From Mauremys mutica (taxonomy: Eukaryota; Chordata; Testudines; Geoemydidae): 64,000 bases of DNA. Positions 46,612-58,001 of the stretch are shown here, in pieces. Position numbers and translations under genes: made by a program. A model generated the notes under the pieces. The model was not told where the DNA came from, did not search any database, and worked only from the letters and a program-made list of their open reading frames with translations. The DNA is taken from NCBI RefSeq assembly GCF_020497125.1, contig NC_059074.1, positions 195,353,415 through 195,417,414 on the forward strand. Reading direction: 5' to 3'. Every line of letters starts with the position of its first letter. Within the stretch, counting starts at the first letter, position 1.

Positions 46612-48372
46612 ATGAACAGGTATGTTAGCAACAAGAAGGTCAGGGAAAGTGTGGGACCCTTACTGATTGGGAGAGGCAACATAGTGACAGATGATGTGGA
46701 AAAAGCTGAAGTACTCAATGTCTTCACAGACAAGGTCACCTCCCAGACAGCTGCACTGGGCAACACAGTATGGGGAGCTGCTCTCAGTGGTGAAAGAACA
46801 GGTTAAGGACGATTTAGAAAAGCTGGACATGAACAAGTCCATGGGTCCAGAGCTAATGCATCCAAGGGTGCTGAGGAAGTTGGCTGATGTGATTGCAGAG
46901 CCATTGGCCATTGTCTTTGAAAATTTGTGGCGATCGGGGGAGGTCCCAGACAATTGGAAAAAGGCAAATATAGTGCACATCTTTAAAAAAGAGAAGAAAG
47001 AGAACACAGGGAACTACAGACTGGTCAGCCTCACATCATTTCCCGGCAAAATCATGGAGCAGGTCCTCAAGGAATCCATTTTGAAGCACTTGGAGGAGAG
47101 GAACGTGATCAGGAACAGTCAACATGGATTCACCAAGGGCAAGTCATGCCTGACCAACCTGATTGCCTTCTGTGAAGAGATAACTGGCTCTGTGGATATG
47201 GGGAAAGCGGTGGATGGGATATATCTTAACATTAGCAAAGCTTTTGATACAGTTTCCCACAGTATTCTTGCCAGCAAGTTAAAGAAGTATGGATTGAATG
47301 AATGGACTGTAAGGTGGATAGAAAGCTGGCTAGATTGTCGGGCCTAATGGGTAGTGATCAACAGCTTGATGTCTAGTTGGCAGCCGGTATCAAGCAGAGT
47401 GCCCCAGGGGTCGGTCCTGGGGCCAGTTTTGTTCAACATCTTTATTAATTATCTGGATGATGGGATGAATTGCACCCTCAGCAAGTTTGCAGATTACACT
47501 AAACTGAGATGAGAGGTAGATACGCTGTAGGGTAGGAATAGGGTCCAGAGTGACCTAGACAAATTGGAGGATTGAGCCAAAAGAAATTTGATGAGGTTCA
47601 ACAAGGACAAGTGCAGAGTTCTGCACTTAGGAAGGAAGAATGCCATGCACTGCTACAGGGTGGGGACCGACTGGCTAAGCAGCAGTTCTGCAGAAAATGA
47701 CCTGGGGATTACAGTGGACAAGAAGCTGGATATGAGTCAGCAGTGTGCCCTTGTTGCCAAGGCCAACGGCATATTGGGCTGTATTAGTAGGAGCATTGCC
47801 AGCAGCTGGATGGAAGTGATTATTCCCTTCTATCCGGCACTGGTGAGGCCACACCTTGAGTATTGTGTCCAGTTTTGGTCCCCCCCACTAGAGAAGCAAT
47901 GTGGACAAATTGGAGAGAGTCCAGCGGAGGGCAACGAAAATTATTAGGAGGCTGGGGCACATGACTTACGCGGAGAGGCTGAGGGAACTGGGGTTATTTA
48001 GTCTGCAGAAGAGAAGAGTGAGGGGGGATTTGATAGCAGCCTTCGACTACCTGAATGGGGAGTTCCAAAGAGAATGGAGCTAGGCTGTTCTCAGTGGTGG
48101 CAGATGACAGATCAAGGAGTAATGGTCTCAAATTGCAATGGGGGAGGTCTAGATTGGATATTAGGAAACACTATTTCACTAGGAGGGTGGTGACGCACTG
48201 GAATGGGTTACGTAGGGAGGTGGTGGAATCTCCATCCTTAGAGGTTTTTAAAGCCCGGCTTGATGAAGTCCTGGCTGGGATGATTTAGTTGGTGTTGGTC
48301 CTGCTTTGAGCAGGGGGTTGGACTAGATGACCTCCTGAGGTCTCTTCCAACCCTAATATTCTATGATTCTAT
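46612..48372 (+). mobile_element. CR1 LINE, 5'-truncated, with intact 3' end
   Basis: Sense CR1 from the endonuclease-reverse transcriptase linker to the octamer tail (ccctaatattctatgattct, ending at about 48372). The flanking Harbinger sequence resumes at atgaccagagaagtgag. Confidence 0.92.
46691..48285 (+). pseudogene. CR1 reverse transcriptase (ORF2 C-terminal half), broken
   Basis: CR1 ORF2 makes the endonuclease/reverse transcriptase that copies the element at its target site. The first block (46691-47344) reads ELMHPRVLRKLADVIAEPLA, NYRLVSLTSFPGKIMEQVLK and RNSQHGFTKGKSCLTNLIAF. The palm motif YLNISKAFDTVSH has Asn where Asp is usual. A stop lies at 47345. Beyond it, the catalytic box reads KFADYTKLR near 47483, with Tyr replacing the second Asp of FADD. 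Later blocks encode [31 protein letters not shown] and [15 protein letters not shown]. With both catalytic positions altered and stops present, it is inactive. Confidence 0.88.
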
Positions 48373-48635
48373 GACCAGAGAAGTGAGAACAAGCATTGTG
48401 GGACACCTCCTGGAGGCCAATTGCAGCGCTGTAATCGACAGGCTGTCTACACTGGCACTGCGGCGCTGTAGCCTTGGCACAGAAAGCTGTACGCTTCTCG
48501 TCGGGGTGGTTTTTTTACAGCCCTGCAACTGCTTAGTTTCTTTGCACTAAGTGGCTTGGCAGTGTGCACACCTTGGGAGTTACACTGCAGAAAGCTGCTT
48601 TACTGCACAGAAACTTGCCAGTGTAGACAAGGCCC

Positions 48636-50247
48636 TAGAGTGGTTGACCTAATCACCAGCCTGGGAAAAAAATAAACAATCAGTCATAGCCACTTCATTT
48701 TATAGCCCTTACAGCAGGGCTCTATTCATCTCCAACACAAGAAAGGAAACATGGGACAATTATGAAGTAATAGTCCTGTTCCCCACCTAGACTGTGAGTT
48801 CCTCTGGTAGCTGAACAGTCAGGACCTTCTCCAATCTAGGAATTGGGGTTTATAGGGCCTGCTTGCCCTATCACAATCTTCTGCTGCAGTCATAAGAGAG
48901 CATGTTCTCAGCCCACTCCTGTTCCGGGGCTCCCTCACAGAGGTGGGGGTCTTCATTTATATCCTCGAGCTGGGATTCATCTGACCAATCACTTGATGCG
49001 GTGCAACTCAGTCAGATGATGCCTGTGCTGGTTCATCTCCAGAACATGGGTGGCTGCTTCTAACCTCACTGGTCCTTAAAAGGACGGTACTCCTCTTGCA
49101 TACCCCTATAGTTAATAAGGTAAACTCCCCATCTGGACACTTATTCTATTATAAATATGCTGGTAAATTTCCCAGTGTAGATAATCCCTAAAATAGTTCA
49201 TCCCTATCCACCACATATGGCCACAATTGAGTTTAAAATGTTTTTTTAACTGGAGTAGGCAGAACCTTAAATGCAAGTACTCTCTTAGCTGTCATTAATG
49301 TAAGTTCAAGAAGCAAAACTGTCAAGGTCAACAAAATCAAGCGTCCAAGAGCCACAACCATTCTTAGATTGCATCCTTGAAAGCGTGTGCACATTGTTAT
49401 GAACCCGCCCTGTTATGAATCCACATCTCTTCTGTTTGTATTTTGCCTTTTGTTCAGGACACATCTTGGCTAGGCAGCAGACTCCTGCCTTTAACCCCCC
49501 AGTTACTAGTGACACACTCAGGATTTTTTTCCTTCATACCAGTTGCAGAGGAAAACTGACTAGGATTGTCTGATCTGTGGAAGAAAGACGACAAGAGATT
49601 AGACAGGAATAAGAAAACAAGAGAAGTATGGAGAGAGACGTTTCTCCCCACACCATCACCAGGTTAACACATTATTACTCCATTTATTTGACTGCCTACA
49701 GAAGGGAAGTTAGGTTCCCCAGGGAGACTGAACTTTATTTTATTGATATCTCATTACATCATTGCTGTCAAAACTTAGCAACACAGCAAAGAGCTACATC
49801 TGCTAAAGGAATTGCACAGGCACTGCTGCTCCATGCTAAGAAAGAGCTTTCCCAAATAAAACTAAACGAGTTGCATCTAATGTACCATCATCAAACAAGT
49901 AAATGTAGATCCAATATAAGTGGTTGGATCCAATGTTACTTTGGAGCTGTCACAGTTGCTGGTTAGCTGCACCTCTGTCTGCCGGTGGTGTCTCTGTACA
50001 TCCCTTCAGGTGTCAGGCCTCATGCCTGTCTCTCTGAGAGGGAATTTCACAATTCTCCCTCCTTCAGACTGTTCTTGGGCTGCTGTACTTCACGTATGCA
50101 CTATTCTTCCATTGCAGGTTCAACTGAGTGCAGACACCTCTGGTTCTCCCCTTCAGGAGGCTGGTGACCAGAAGCATACGACAAAAGACGAAAAGAGCCT
50201 TCTATGTCCGAAGTCTTGTTTAACTTGCTGCAGAAACAAAGCTCTTA
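48636..50247. other. Intergenic
   Basis: About 1.6 kb without a recognisable gene or complete element. Some of 48780-49110 looks like an old moderately GC-rich repeat, unassigned. Confidence 0.45.
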
Positions 50248-50534
50248 GGGCAGGTCTACACTAAGGGCGGGGGTCGAACTAGGGTACGCAAGTTCAGCTA
50301 CGTGAATAGCGTAGCTGAACTCGAAGTACCCTAGTTCGAACTACTTACCCGTCCAGATGCCGCGGGATCGAAGTCCGCGGCTCCAAGGTCGACTCCGCCA
50401 CCGCCGTTTGCAGTGTTGGAGTACCAGAGTCGACCAGAGCACACGGGGAGTTCGAACTAGATTAGACGCGATAGTTCGAACTCCGAGAAGTCGAACTCAC
50501 CACGTCGACCCGGCAGGTAAGTGTAGACTAGCCC
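50248..50534. mobile_element. Harbinger-type MITE, 287 bp, with TTCGAA-rich hairpins
   Basis: Ends GGGCAGGTCTACACTAAG and (reverse complement) GGGCTAGTCTACACTTAC are flanked by TTA on both sides (50245-50247 and 50535-50537). A hairpin near 50272-50342 pairs tcgaactagggtac with gtaccctagttcga. Confidence 0.9.
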
Positions 50535-51246
50535 TTAGAGAAAAAGGATTTTAAAACAACAAGGTCTACATGCATGTCTGTCTTAACTAACATCTTAGCA
50601 CCCCCCGATGATGACCCAGGCTGGCCTAACTTCTTCAGACACTGCCATGAGGGTCCCTGGATATCAGTCTGCTCCCCTCAACAACCGCCCCCCTCTCTTT
50701 TGAGACAAGGTCTCTTTTTAAATCCTGCTATAGTTCTTTTGTTCTTCTCTGTTCCAGGGCTTTGGCCCTTCTGCTCTAAACCAGTCCTGCTTCCTCAGCA
50801 GGAGAGTGAGCCAGACACCTGGTTCTGGCATTGTTCCTTAACAGCTCTCAAATGTTTGCTAAACATGACTTACCTTGAGCCAATTTTCCTTCCTATGTGT
50901 TTTTCCAGCTTGACTATATTGCTGTAACTCAAAATGAGTCTTACAGAAATCACCCCAATAACCAGGCCAACGTACAGTAATCATAAGTGATTACAGGCTG
51001 CTCCAAATCGGTCATGGAAGCATTAGCCAGTGGGTGAACTGTAGTGATAATTTTATGCAAGGTTTTAGTGTACATGTTGGTGTACATGCTTAAAATGCTT
51101 TGAATCAGGGCCTGTCCACAAAACACTGGGATTTATAGGACCAAGTGTCCCTACTGGTTCACAGTTGTTTGTGGGAACTACTGTTGGAAATATTAACCTT
51201 TTGCTGACCACAGTTTGATCATGCCAGCACTTGCAAACTAATGGAC
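50535..51246. other. Intergenic
   Basis: No gene or clear repeat recognised. Confidence 0.5.
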
Positions 51247-51556
51247 CGGGGTCGGCAGCCTTTCAGGAGTGCTGTGCCGAGTCTTCATTTATTCACTCTA
51301 ATTTAAGGTTTCGCGTGCCAGTCATACATTTTAATGTTTTTAGAAGGTCTCTTTCTATAAGTCTATAATATATAACTAAACTATTGATGTATGTAAAGTA
51401 AATATGGTTTTTAAAATGTATAAGAAGCTTCATTTAAAATTAAATTAAAATGCAGAGCCCCCCAGACCGGTGGCCAGGACCCGGGCAGTGTGAGTGCCAC
51501 TGAAAATCAGCTCGCGTGCCACCTTCGGCACACGTGCCATAGGTTGCCTACCCTTG
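51247..51556. mobile_element. Non-autonomous hAT element, 310 bp, AT-rich core
   Basis: Flanked by the exact duplication taatggac (51239-51246 and 51557-51564). Ends CGGGGTCGGCAGCC and (reverse complement) CAAGGGTAGGCAACC. The ends belong to the CAGGGGTCGGCA group, but the interior is AT-rich and unrelated to the 29.7- and 58.0-kb elements. Confidence 0.9.
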
Positions 51557-51577
51557 TAATGGACATTTTTAAAAAAC

Positions 51578-51580
<3 letters not shown>

Positions 51581-51623
<43 letters not shown>
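51581..51623 (+). repeat. (GC)n(AC)n microsatellite
   Basis: A short GC run passes into a long, pure AC run. Confidence 0.95.
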
Positions 51624-51626
<3 letters not shown>

Positions 51627-52496
51627 AAATCATTCATGCTAATCATTAATGATTGAGATTTTAAAAAAAAATCAATACTAACACAAGTGGGGTGCGTTTT
51701 GCTGGCGCTTGGTGCACCCTCACCATGCAATGACTTAAGAGGTGGACCCCAACCTTCCGCTATTTTTGGCAAGTTGACATCTGGCTTTCCTCCCTCCCTC
51801 CTTTACATTTTCTCTGACTTGTATGTCTTTGCCTATCTGGTCCTTTTATTTTCTTGTATTGTTTATTCTTTTGTGTCCTCCCTCTCACCCCTACTTCCTT
51901 TAGACCCTCTTGCTCTTATTTTTCCTCACCCTCTTCCCCCCCACTCATCACAAAGCTCCATTCTCCTTGGAGTGAGCAGCCCATGTCATTTGGTGGCTCT
52001 GTGGGGCTTGTGGCAGGAGAGAAGAAAAGAAAAGCTTGAGTGGAAAGCAGGCCGCATTAGGGACTGCTGCAGGAGCAGGGAGAGAAGGCGGATGAATTTC
52101 AAGCAGCTTCCTGTGGCTTTACCTGCAGTTGAGGAAGCAAATATGTGGTTAGGGTGGTGTCTGTCTTCAGCTCCACAGCTCACCTTAGTCCCAGGCTGCC
52201 ACACATCTGGTAATAGGTAATAAAGGTAATAATTGGAGATATACCCACACTGCAGTCATGCTCTTACTTACTCATCTGGCATGATTAATGACACAAACAA
52301 ACTTCTCACTTATCAGATGGCAGTTGTTAAACCCATCAAAGTTCAATTGGTAAGCAAGAACTCTGTTCATGTGCAGTGATGGTCACATCAGTCACCCATC
52401 TATGTCATAAATTATATTGGCTTAATTTACTGGCTGGAAAAAAGTTGGACTCCTGTCAGTGCTGCCAACTTTATATGAGCAGAAGACCACATTCAA
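51624..52496. other. Intergenic
   Basis: No gene recognised. About 51770-51960 is pyrimidine-rich on the + strand. Open frames there are composition artefacts. Confidence 0.5.
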
Positions 52497-52745
52497 TTCT
52501 CAGAGTAGCAGCCGTGTTAGTCTGTATCCGCAAAAAGAACAGGAGTACTTGTGGCACCTTAGAGACTAACAGATTTATTTGAGCATAAGCTTTCGTGGGC
52601 TACAGCCCACTTCATCGGATGCATGCAGTGGAAAATACAGTAGGAAGATATATATACACACAGAGAACATGAAACAATAGGTGTTACCATACACACACTA
52701 ATGAGAGTGATCAGTTAAGGTGAGCTATTACCAGCAGGAGAGTTT
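52497..52745 (-). mobile_element. Penelope-like element end with hammerhead-like motif
   Basis: The minus-strand copy ends (plus-strand start) cagagtagcagccgtgttag, with aggagtacttgtggcacctt following. It contains the hammerhead-like fold at 52581-52620. It lies directly beside the Harbinger remnant that starts near 52753. Confidence 0.75.
52581..52620 (-). ncRNA. Hammerhead-ribozyme-like motif in Penelope-like end
   Basis: On the minus strand the order is CCGATGA (consensus CUGANGA, one change), a 6-bp stem GTGGGC/GCCCAC with loop TGTA, GAAA, a 3-bp stem AGC/GCT with loop TTAT, and the cleavage triplet CTC. This is the layout of the minimal hammerheads known in Penelope-like elements. The C for U4 change probably lowers or removes activity. 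Confidence 0.55.
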
Positions 52746-52752
52746 TTTTTCC

Positions 52753-54171
52753 TGCTGAACAAGTGCAGAATGACTGTTGAAGGTGCTTTTGGCTGTTCAA
52801 AGGCCCTCTGGCACTGCCTATATGGGAAGCTGGACCTGACCAATGACAATATTCCTACGCTTATAGCTGCGTGTGTCTGCACTTGTTCAACCTGTTGTTG
52901 AACCGCTCCTTGCTGCTGTCAAGGTTCCCCATGTATGCAGGGCCATCCCTAGCTATTCTGGGGCCCTACGCAGCCTCCCCATGGGGGGGGAGCTGTTTGG
53001 GGCCCCAGGCCTCCGTGGGGGGGCTGGCTTGGGGGGGAAGCGGGGGAGCACTCACCAGCTCTGTGGCTGGGGCCAGGTCACTGCACTTCCCGCTGCCGGT
53101 GAGTGCAGGCCCGGCCCGGCTGCAGTCCTCAGGGGAGTGGGGTGGAGCAGGGGTGGGAAAAGGCAGGGCTGGGGTGGGGAATGGGCCGGAAGGGGTGGGG
53201 TGGGAGCAGAGCAGGGGTGGGAACAGGTGGGGCGGGGGCCACGGGGAAGAGGTGGAGCAGGGGCTGGAGCAGCACGCAGCTGCACAGGGCACCAGGAAAT
53301 GTGGTGCCCCAAATTTCCTGGTGCCCTACGCAGCTGTGTACTTTGCGTATGGGTAAGGACGGCCCTGCATGTATGGCTTCATAAGCCATGGCATTAAGGG
53401 ATAGGCAGGGTCTCCCCAGATCACCATGGGCATTTCGACTTCCCCTACGGTGATCTTCTGGTTTGGGAAGAAAGTCCCAGCTTGCAGCTTCCTGAACAGG
53501 CCAGTGTTCAGAAAGACACGTGCGTCATGCACCTTTCCGGACCAGCCTGTGTTAATGTCCGTGAAATGCCCACAGTGATCCACAAGCACCTGGAGAACCA
53601 TAGAGAAATACCCCTTCCGATTAATGTACTCGGTGGCAAGGTGGTCTGGTGCCATGATTGGAAAATGCATGCTACCTATCGCCCTTCCGCAGTTACGGAA
53701 GCCCATTTGTGCAAAGCCATCCACAATGTCACGGTCTTTCGAAGCAGGATGCGATAATGGCCTTGCACTCTTCTGTCAACGCAAGTCCAACGGTCGACTT
53801 TCCCACTCTGAACTGGTTAGTGACCAATCAGTAGCAGTCTGGAGCAGCCAGCTTCCACAGTGTAATCACCACACGCTTCTCCAACGACAGGGCAGCTCTC
53901 ATTCTCATGTCCTTGTGAGCTCATCACACAGTCCCATGAATGTGGCTTTCTTCATCCGAAAGTTCTGCAGCCACTGCGTGTGATCCCAGACGTGCATGAC
54001 GATGTGATCCCACCACTCAGCGCTTGTTTCCTGAGCCCAAAAGCGGCATTCCACTGTGGTTAGCACCTCTGTGAATGCCACAAGCAATCTCGTGTCATAG
54101 CTACTATGCGTGGCAAGATCAATGTCAAACTCCTCTTGCCTTTGTAGTTTCAGGAATAACTCCACTGCCAC
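52753..54171 (-). pseudogene. PIF/Harbinger DDE nuclease, broken by insertion and inversion
   Basis: Read on the minus strand. A block at 53905-54171 gives MAVELFLKLQRQEEFDIDLA and WWDHIVMHVWDHTQWLQNF. A block at about 53371-53724 gives MDGFAQMGFRNCGRAIGSMH, where the catalytic Asp of the IDG motif is replaced (GS), then HFTDINTGWSGKVHDARVFL and VIWGDPAYPLMPWLMKPYM. At 53367 the reading enters the nested hAT element; the nuclease resumes at 52929. The final part, carrying the MTVEGAF segment with the catalytic Glu, lies on the opposite strand at 52763-52870. The gene cannot make a nuclease. Confidence 0.82.
52938..53367. mobile_element. Non-autonomous hAT element, 430 bp, nested in a Harbinger
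   Basis: Ends CAGGGCCATCCCTAGC and (reverse complement) CAGGGCCGTCCTTACC are flanked by the exact duplication catgtatg (52930-52937 and 53368-53375). Subterminal gccctacgcagc occurs at both ends. The GC-rich interior yields long but meaningless open frames. Confidence 0.95.
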
Positions 54172-54659
54172 TCATGACGTGTGAGTGAGAGCAAGCATCA
54201 TATTGATCAACAGTGCGGATCCATTCCTGCAGACTGAAGAGGCAGAGCATGTAGTACACAAACCATTGAAAGATGGCACCAAATGCAGATGGAAGCACAG
54301 GGATTGCAGGGATGCGAAGCAATGCATCATGGGGCTTTGGGACAGGATCCAGGATGCCCCGTGACCCCCTCCACCTTCCTACAACTCTTAGCAGCAGAAG
54401 AGGAAGAGGTGCTCTGTGGGATAGCTGCCCAGAGTGCACCGCTCCGAATACTGATGCAAGTGCTGCAAGTGTGAACACGCTATTGCGCAGGCAGCTGACA
54501 GTGTGAACACACAACAGCAGTTTCCCTTCAGCGGCGATGTAACTCTGCCAGTGTAGACATACCCTAGGTTGTATCACTATTCTGGTAAATTCCCTTGTTT
54601 GATAAGCCCTTACAACCTCACTGCTTCAGTTTAAGTCCTTATGGTCAGTCCAGAGCTTG

Positions 54660-56646
54660 TTCTAAAATGGTTATGGCGTATTTGCATGAGCCAGTCAAAC
54701 TATGTCAAATTACCACATCTGAGGTAGAAGCCAAACTCGAACAGCTTAATGGGACTAAATCGGGGGGCCCAGGTAATCTTCATCCAAGAATATTAAAGGA
54801 ACTGGCACATGAAATTGCAAGCCCATTAGCAAGAATTTTTAATGAATCTGTAAACTCAGGGGTTGGACTGTATGACTGGAGAATTGCTAACATAGTTCCT
54901 ATCTTTAAGAAAGAAAAAAAAAGTGATCTGGGCAACTATAGGCCTGTTAGTTTGATGTCTGTAGTATGCAAGGTCTTGGAAAACATTTTGAAGAAGAAAG
55001 TAGGTCAATGGCAATTGGGACAAAATACAACATGGTTTTACAAAAGGTAGATCATGCCAAACCAACCTGATCTCCTTCTTTGAGAAGGTAACAGATTTTT
55101 TAGACAAAGGAAACGCAGTGGATCTAATTTACCTTGATTTCAGTAAGGCATTTGATATGGTTCCACATGGGGAATTATTAGCTAAATTGGAAAAGATGGG
55201 GATCAATATGAAAATTGAAAGGTGGATAAGGAACTGGTTAAAGGGGAGACTACAATGGGTCGTACTGAAAGGTGAACTGTCAGGCTGGAGGGAGGTTACT
55301 AGTGGAATTCCTCAGGGATCGGTTTTGGGACCAATCTAATGTAATATTTTTATTACTGACCTTGGCACAAAAAGTGGGAATGTGCTAATAAAGTTTGCGG
55401 ATGACACAAAGCTGGGAGGTATTGCTAATACAGAGAAGGACTGGGATATCATATAGGAAGATCTGGATGACCTTGTAAACTGGACTAATAGTAATAGGAT
55501 GAAATTTAATAGTGAAAAGTGCAAGGTCAAGCATTTAGGGATTAATAACAAAAAAAATTGTTATAAGCTGGGGACACATCAATTGGAAGTAACAGAGGAG
55601 GAGAAGGACCTTGGAGTATTGCTTGATCACAGGAGACTATAAGCTGCCAATGTGATATGGCTGTGAAAAAAGCTAATGTGATCTTGGGAAACATCAGGCG
55701 AGGTATTTCCAGTAGAGATAAGGAGGTGTTAGTACCATTATACAAGGCACTGGTGAGACCTCATCTGGAATACTGTGTGCAGTTCTGGTCTCCCATGTTT
55801 AAGAAGGATGAATTCAAACTGGAACAGGTACAGAGAAGGGCTACTAGGATGATCCGAGGAATGGAAAAACCTGTCTTATGAAAGGAGACTCAAAGAGCTT
55901 GGCTTGTTTAGCCTAACCAAAAGAAGGCTGAGGGGAGATATGATAGCTCTCTATAAATATATCAGAGGAATAAATACCAGGGAGGGAAAGGAATTATTTA
56001 AGCTCAGTACCAATGTGGACACAAGAACAAATGGATATAAACTGGTCATCAGGAAGTTTAGACTTGAAATTAGACAAAGTTTTCTAACCATCAGAGGAGT
56101 GAAGTTCTGGAACAGCCTTCCAAGGGGAGCAGTGGGGGCAAAATACATACCTGGCTTCAAGACTAAGCTTGATAAATTTATGGAGGGGATGGTATGATGG
56201 GATAGCCTAATTCTGGCAATTAATTGGTCTTTGACTATTAGCGGTAAATATGCCCAGTGGCCTGTGATGGGATGTTAGATGGGGTGGGATCTGAGTTACT
56301 ACAGGGAATTCTTTCCTGGGTGTCTGGCTGGTGAATCTTGCCCACATGCTCAGGGTTTAGCTGATCGCCATATTTGGGGTCGGGAAGGAATTTTCCTCCA
56401 GGGCAGATTGGCAGAGGCCCTGCGGGTTTTTCGCCTTCTTCTGCAGCGTGGGGCACGGGTCACTTGCTGGAAGATTCTCTGCACCTTGAAGTCTTTAAAC
56501 CATGATTTGAGGACTTCAATGGCTCAGACATAGGTTTGATACAGGAGTGGATGGGTGAGATTCTGTGACCTGTGTTGTGAGGAGGTCAGACTAGATGATC
56601 ATAATGGTCCCTTCTGACCTTAAAGTCTATGATTATATGATTCTAT
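54660..56646 (+). mobile_element. CR1 LINE, 5'-truncated, with intact 3' end
   Basis: Sense CR1 from the reverse-transcriptase region to the terminal tail (gtctatgattatatgattct, ending near 56646). It carries the 3' UTR ctgatcgccatatttggggt and actagatgatcataatggtc, shared with 16490-18175. Confidence 0.93.
54700..56197 (+). pseudogene. CR1 reverse transcriptase (ORF2 C-terminal half), broken
   Basis: The first block gives LHPRILKELAHEIASPLARI, IANIVPIFKKEKKSDLGNYR and PVSLMSVVCKVLEN up to a stop at about 55050. The second (55118-55339) gives the palm motif DLIYLDFSKAFDMVPHGELL and [12 protein letters not shown], then a stop. The catalytic box KFADDTKLGG is intact near 55396. Later blocks read [29 protein letters not shown] and [15 protein letters not shown], then a final frame to 56197 (FRLEIRQSFLTIRGVKFWNS). 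Catalytic residues survive, but several stops and frameshifts inactivate it. Its decay is of a different kind from the CR1 at 46.6 kb. Confidence 0.88.
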
Positions 56647-58001
56647 TTGCTGACAGCAGTTTAAACCAAAGTTAATTAGCCTAATATATAACCAGGGCCC
56701 TGCAGTATTCTCCAATTTGGCAGCATTCACCCCTTATCACAGAATTATGGTCCAGAATCTAAACTTTCATTTCTTAAAAAATATTATGCTAATAAACTGC
56801 CATCAAGGGGAACTTTCATCCAAAGGTAATCACAAAACCTTATTTAAAACCAGTGCATGTGCCTAGCACCCTCTTTCAGGCTCAATGGAAGGAACAATAA
56901 AATCCCTTGATATAGCCAAAGAGCAGCAGACAATGCTGGAGGCACTAAGCCACATGGCCAGGTTTGAGCAGAGCTAACCCAGCTAGATTAACACTATCAG
57001 TATTTAGCTGGTTGCAGATACAGGGGCTGGAATGTTGATCTGAAGGGTGTGTACTTTGGATAGCGAAAGCCTGAAGAAGAAGCTGTGACTTGTTGGTGAC
57101 CCTGAGAGGAAGCAGAGAAAGAGATTCTTGGGCACATAGTTCACTGGAGCAGCAACCCTGCAAGACCTGGAATGCTCGCCAACCACTTGGCTCAAAGAGA
57201 TAACGTTTCGTAACGCTCATTCTAGGTTTTCATAAAGTCATGAATCATCATGGTATCTGACTCCCTCCCCTTGATGAAAGGTACACAAAAATCTCTGCCA
57301 GCCAGCAAGCACAAGCTTAAGGTTACTAGTAGCATAAAATATATGTATAAAGTGCAAAGATTATATGAGTTTGACGGAGTGATTATAGGAAAACTAAATT
57401 GAAGAGAATAATTTTGTATTTAATTCTCAAGGCCTCATCTTCCATTATGTTGCCCATTTGATTAGCTTTGTTAGATCCCTCTGAAGTTCGACAGTCTTCT
57501 GTCCTGATGTGAACCTAAAGAATGTCATCTGCAATTTTGCCAGTGTTCACCCTGTTTTCCAGATTAATAAATTGTATTAATAGTATGAACCCAGTGGTCC
57601 CACACTAATAAACTTTAGCCAGATTAGAACTTACCATTGAGTCTTACTTTTTCCCTTCTCCTAGCCAGTGTCTCATCCATGACCATATTGTGCCTGAATC
57701 CTTGACTGCTTGATTTCATTGGCAGCTTCTTGTGAGGGTTTTGTCAACAGTTCTTTTTGACAGTGCAAATAAATTAAATCAATTTATTATTTTATCTGTT
57801 ATTTTGTTGACAAGCTTAAAATATTCTAATGGATTATTAGTGAAGCACAGTTTTCATTTGCAAATATATATATGCACATATGCTTTGTTACAAAAAATTT
57901 AATGTGTTACCTGTCCCGACATAGCCTCATTTTTACTGGGGTAGATTCATTTCCAACTTGCACAGAATAATGTCCATCTTGGCTACAGGCAGCCTCTAGA
58001 T
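56647..58001. other. Intergenic
   Basis: AT-rich and mostly unassigned. About 57400-57740 may be an old inverted CR1-like fragment (cattttatta-poor, weak). No gene seen. Confidence 0.4.

Larger units (their letters stand above)
44238..48635. mobile_element. PIF/Harbinger transposon carrying two later insertions
   Basis: Left end GGGCACGTCTACCCTGGC (preceded by TTA) and right end (reverse complement) GGGCCTTGTCTACACTGGC enclose a nuclease gene on + and a Myb-like gene on -. They are separated by a GC-rich element (45270-45815), and a CR1 (46612-48372) lies beyond the Myb-like gene. Without those two, the remnant is about 2.1 kb. Confidence 0.85.
52753..54564 (-). mobile_element. PIF/Harbinger remnant, rearranged, with a nested hAT element
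   Basis: Right end (reverse complement) GGGTATGTCTACACTGGCA at 54564. The minus-strand nuclease gene fills most of it. The left end and the Myb-like gene are missing. A 430-bp hAT element (52938-53367) interrupts it, and the piece 52753-52880 is inverted relative to the rest. Confidence 0.85.

Noticed and set aside
52871..53397. Frames of 161 and 174 codons
   Set aside because: They start in a Harbinger remnant, cross the nested hAT element and re-enter the Harbinger.
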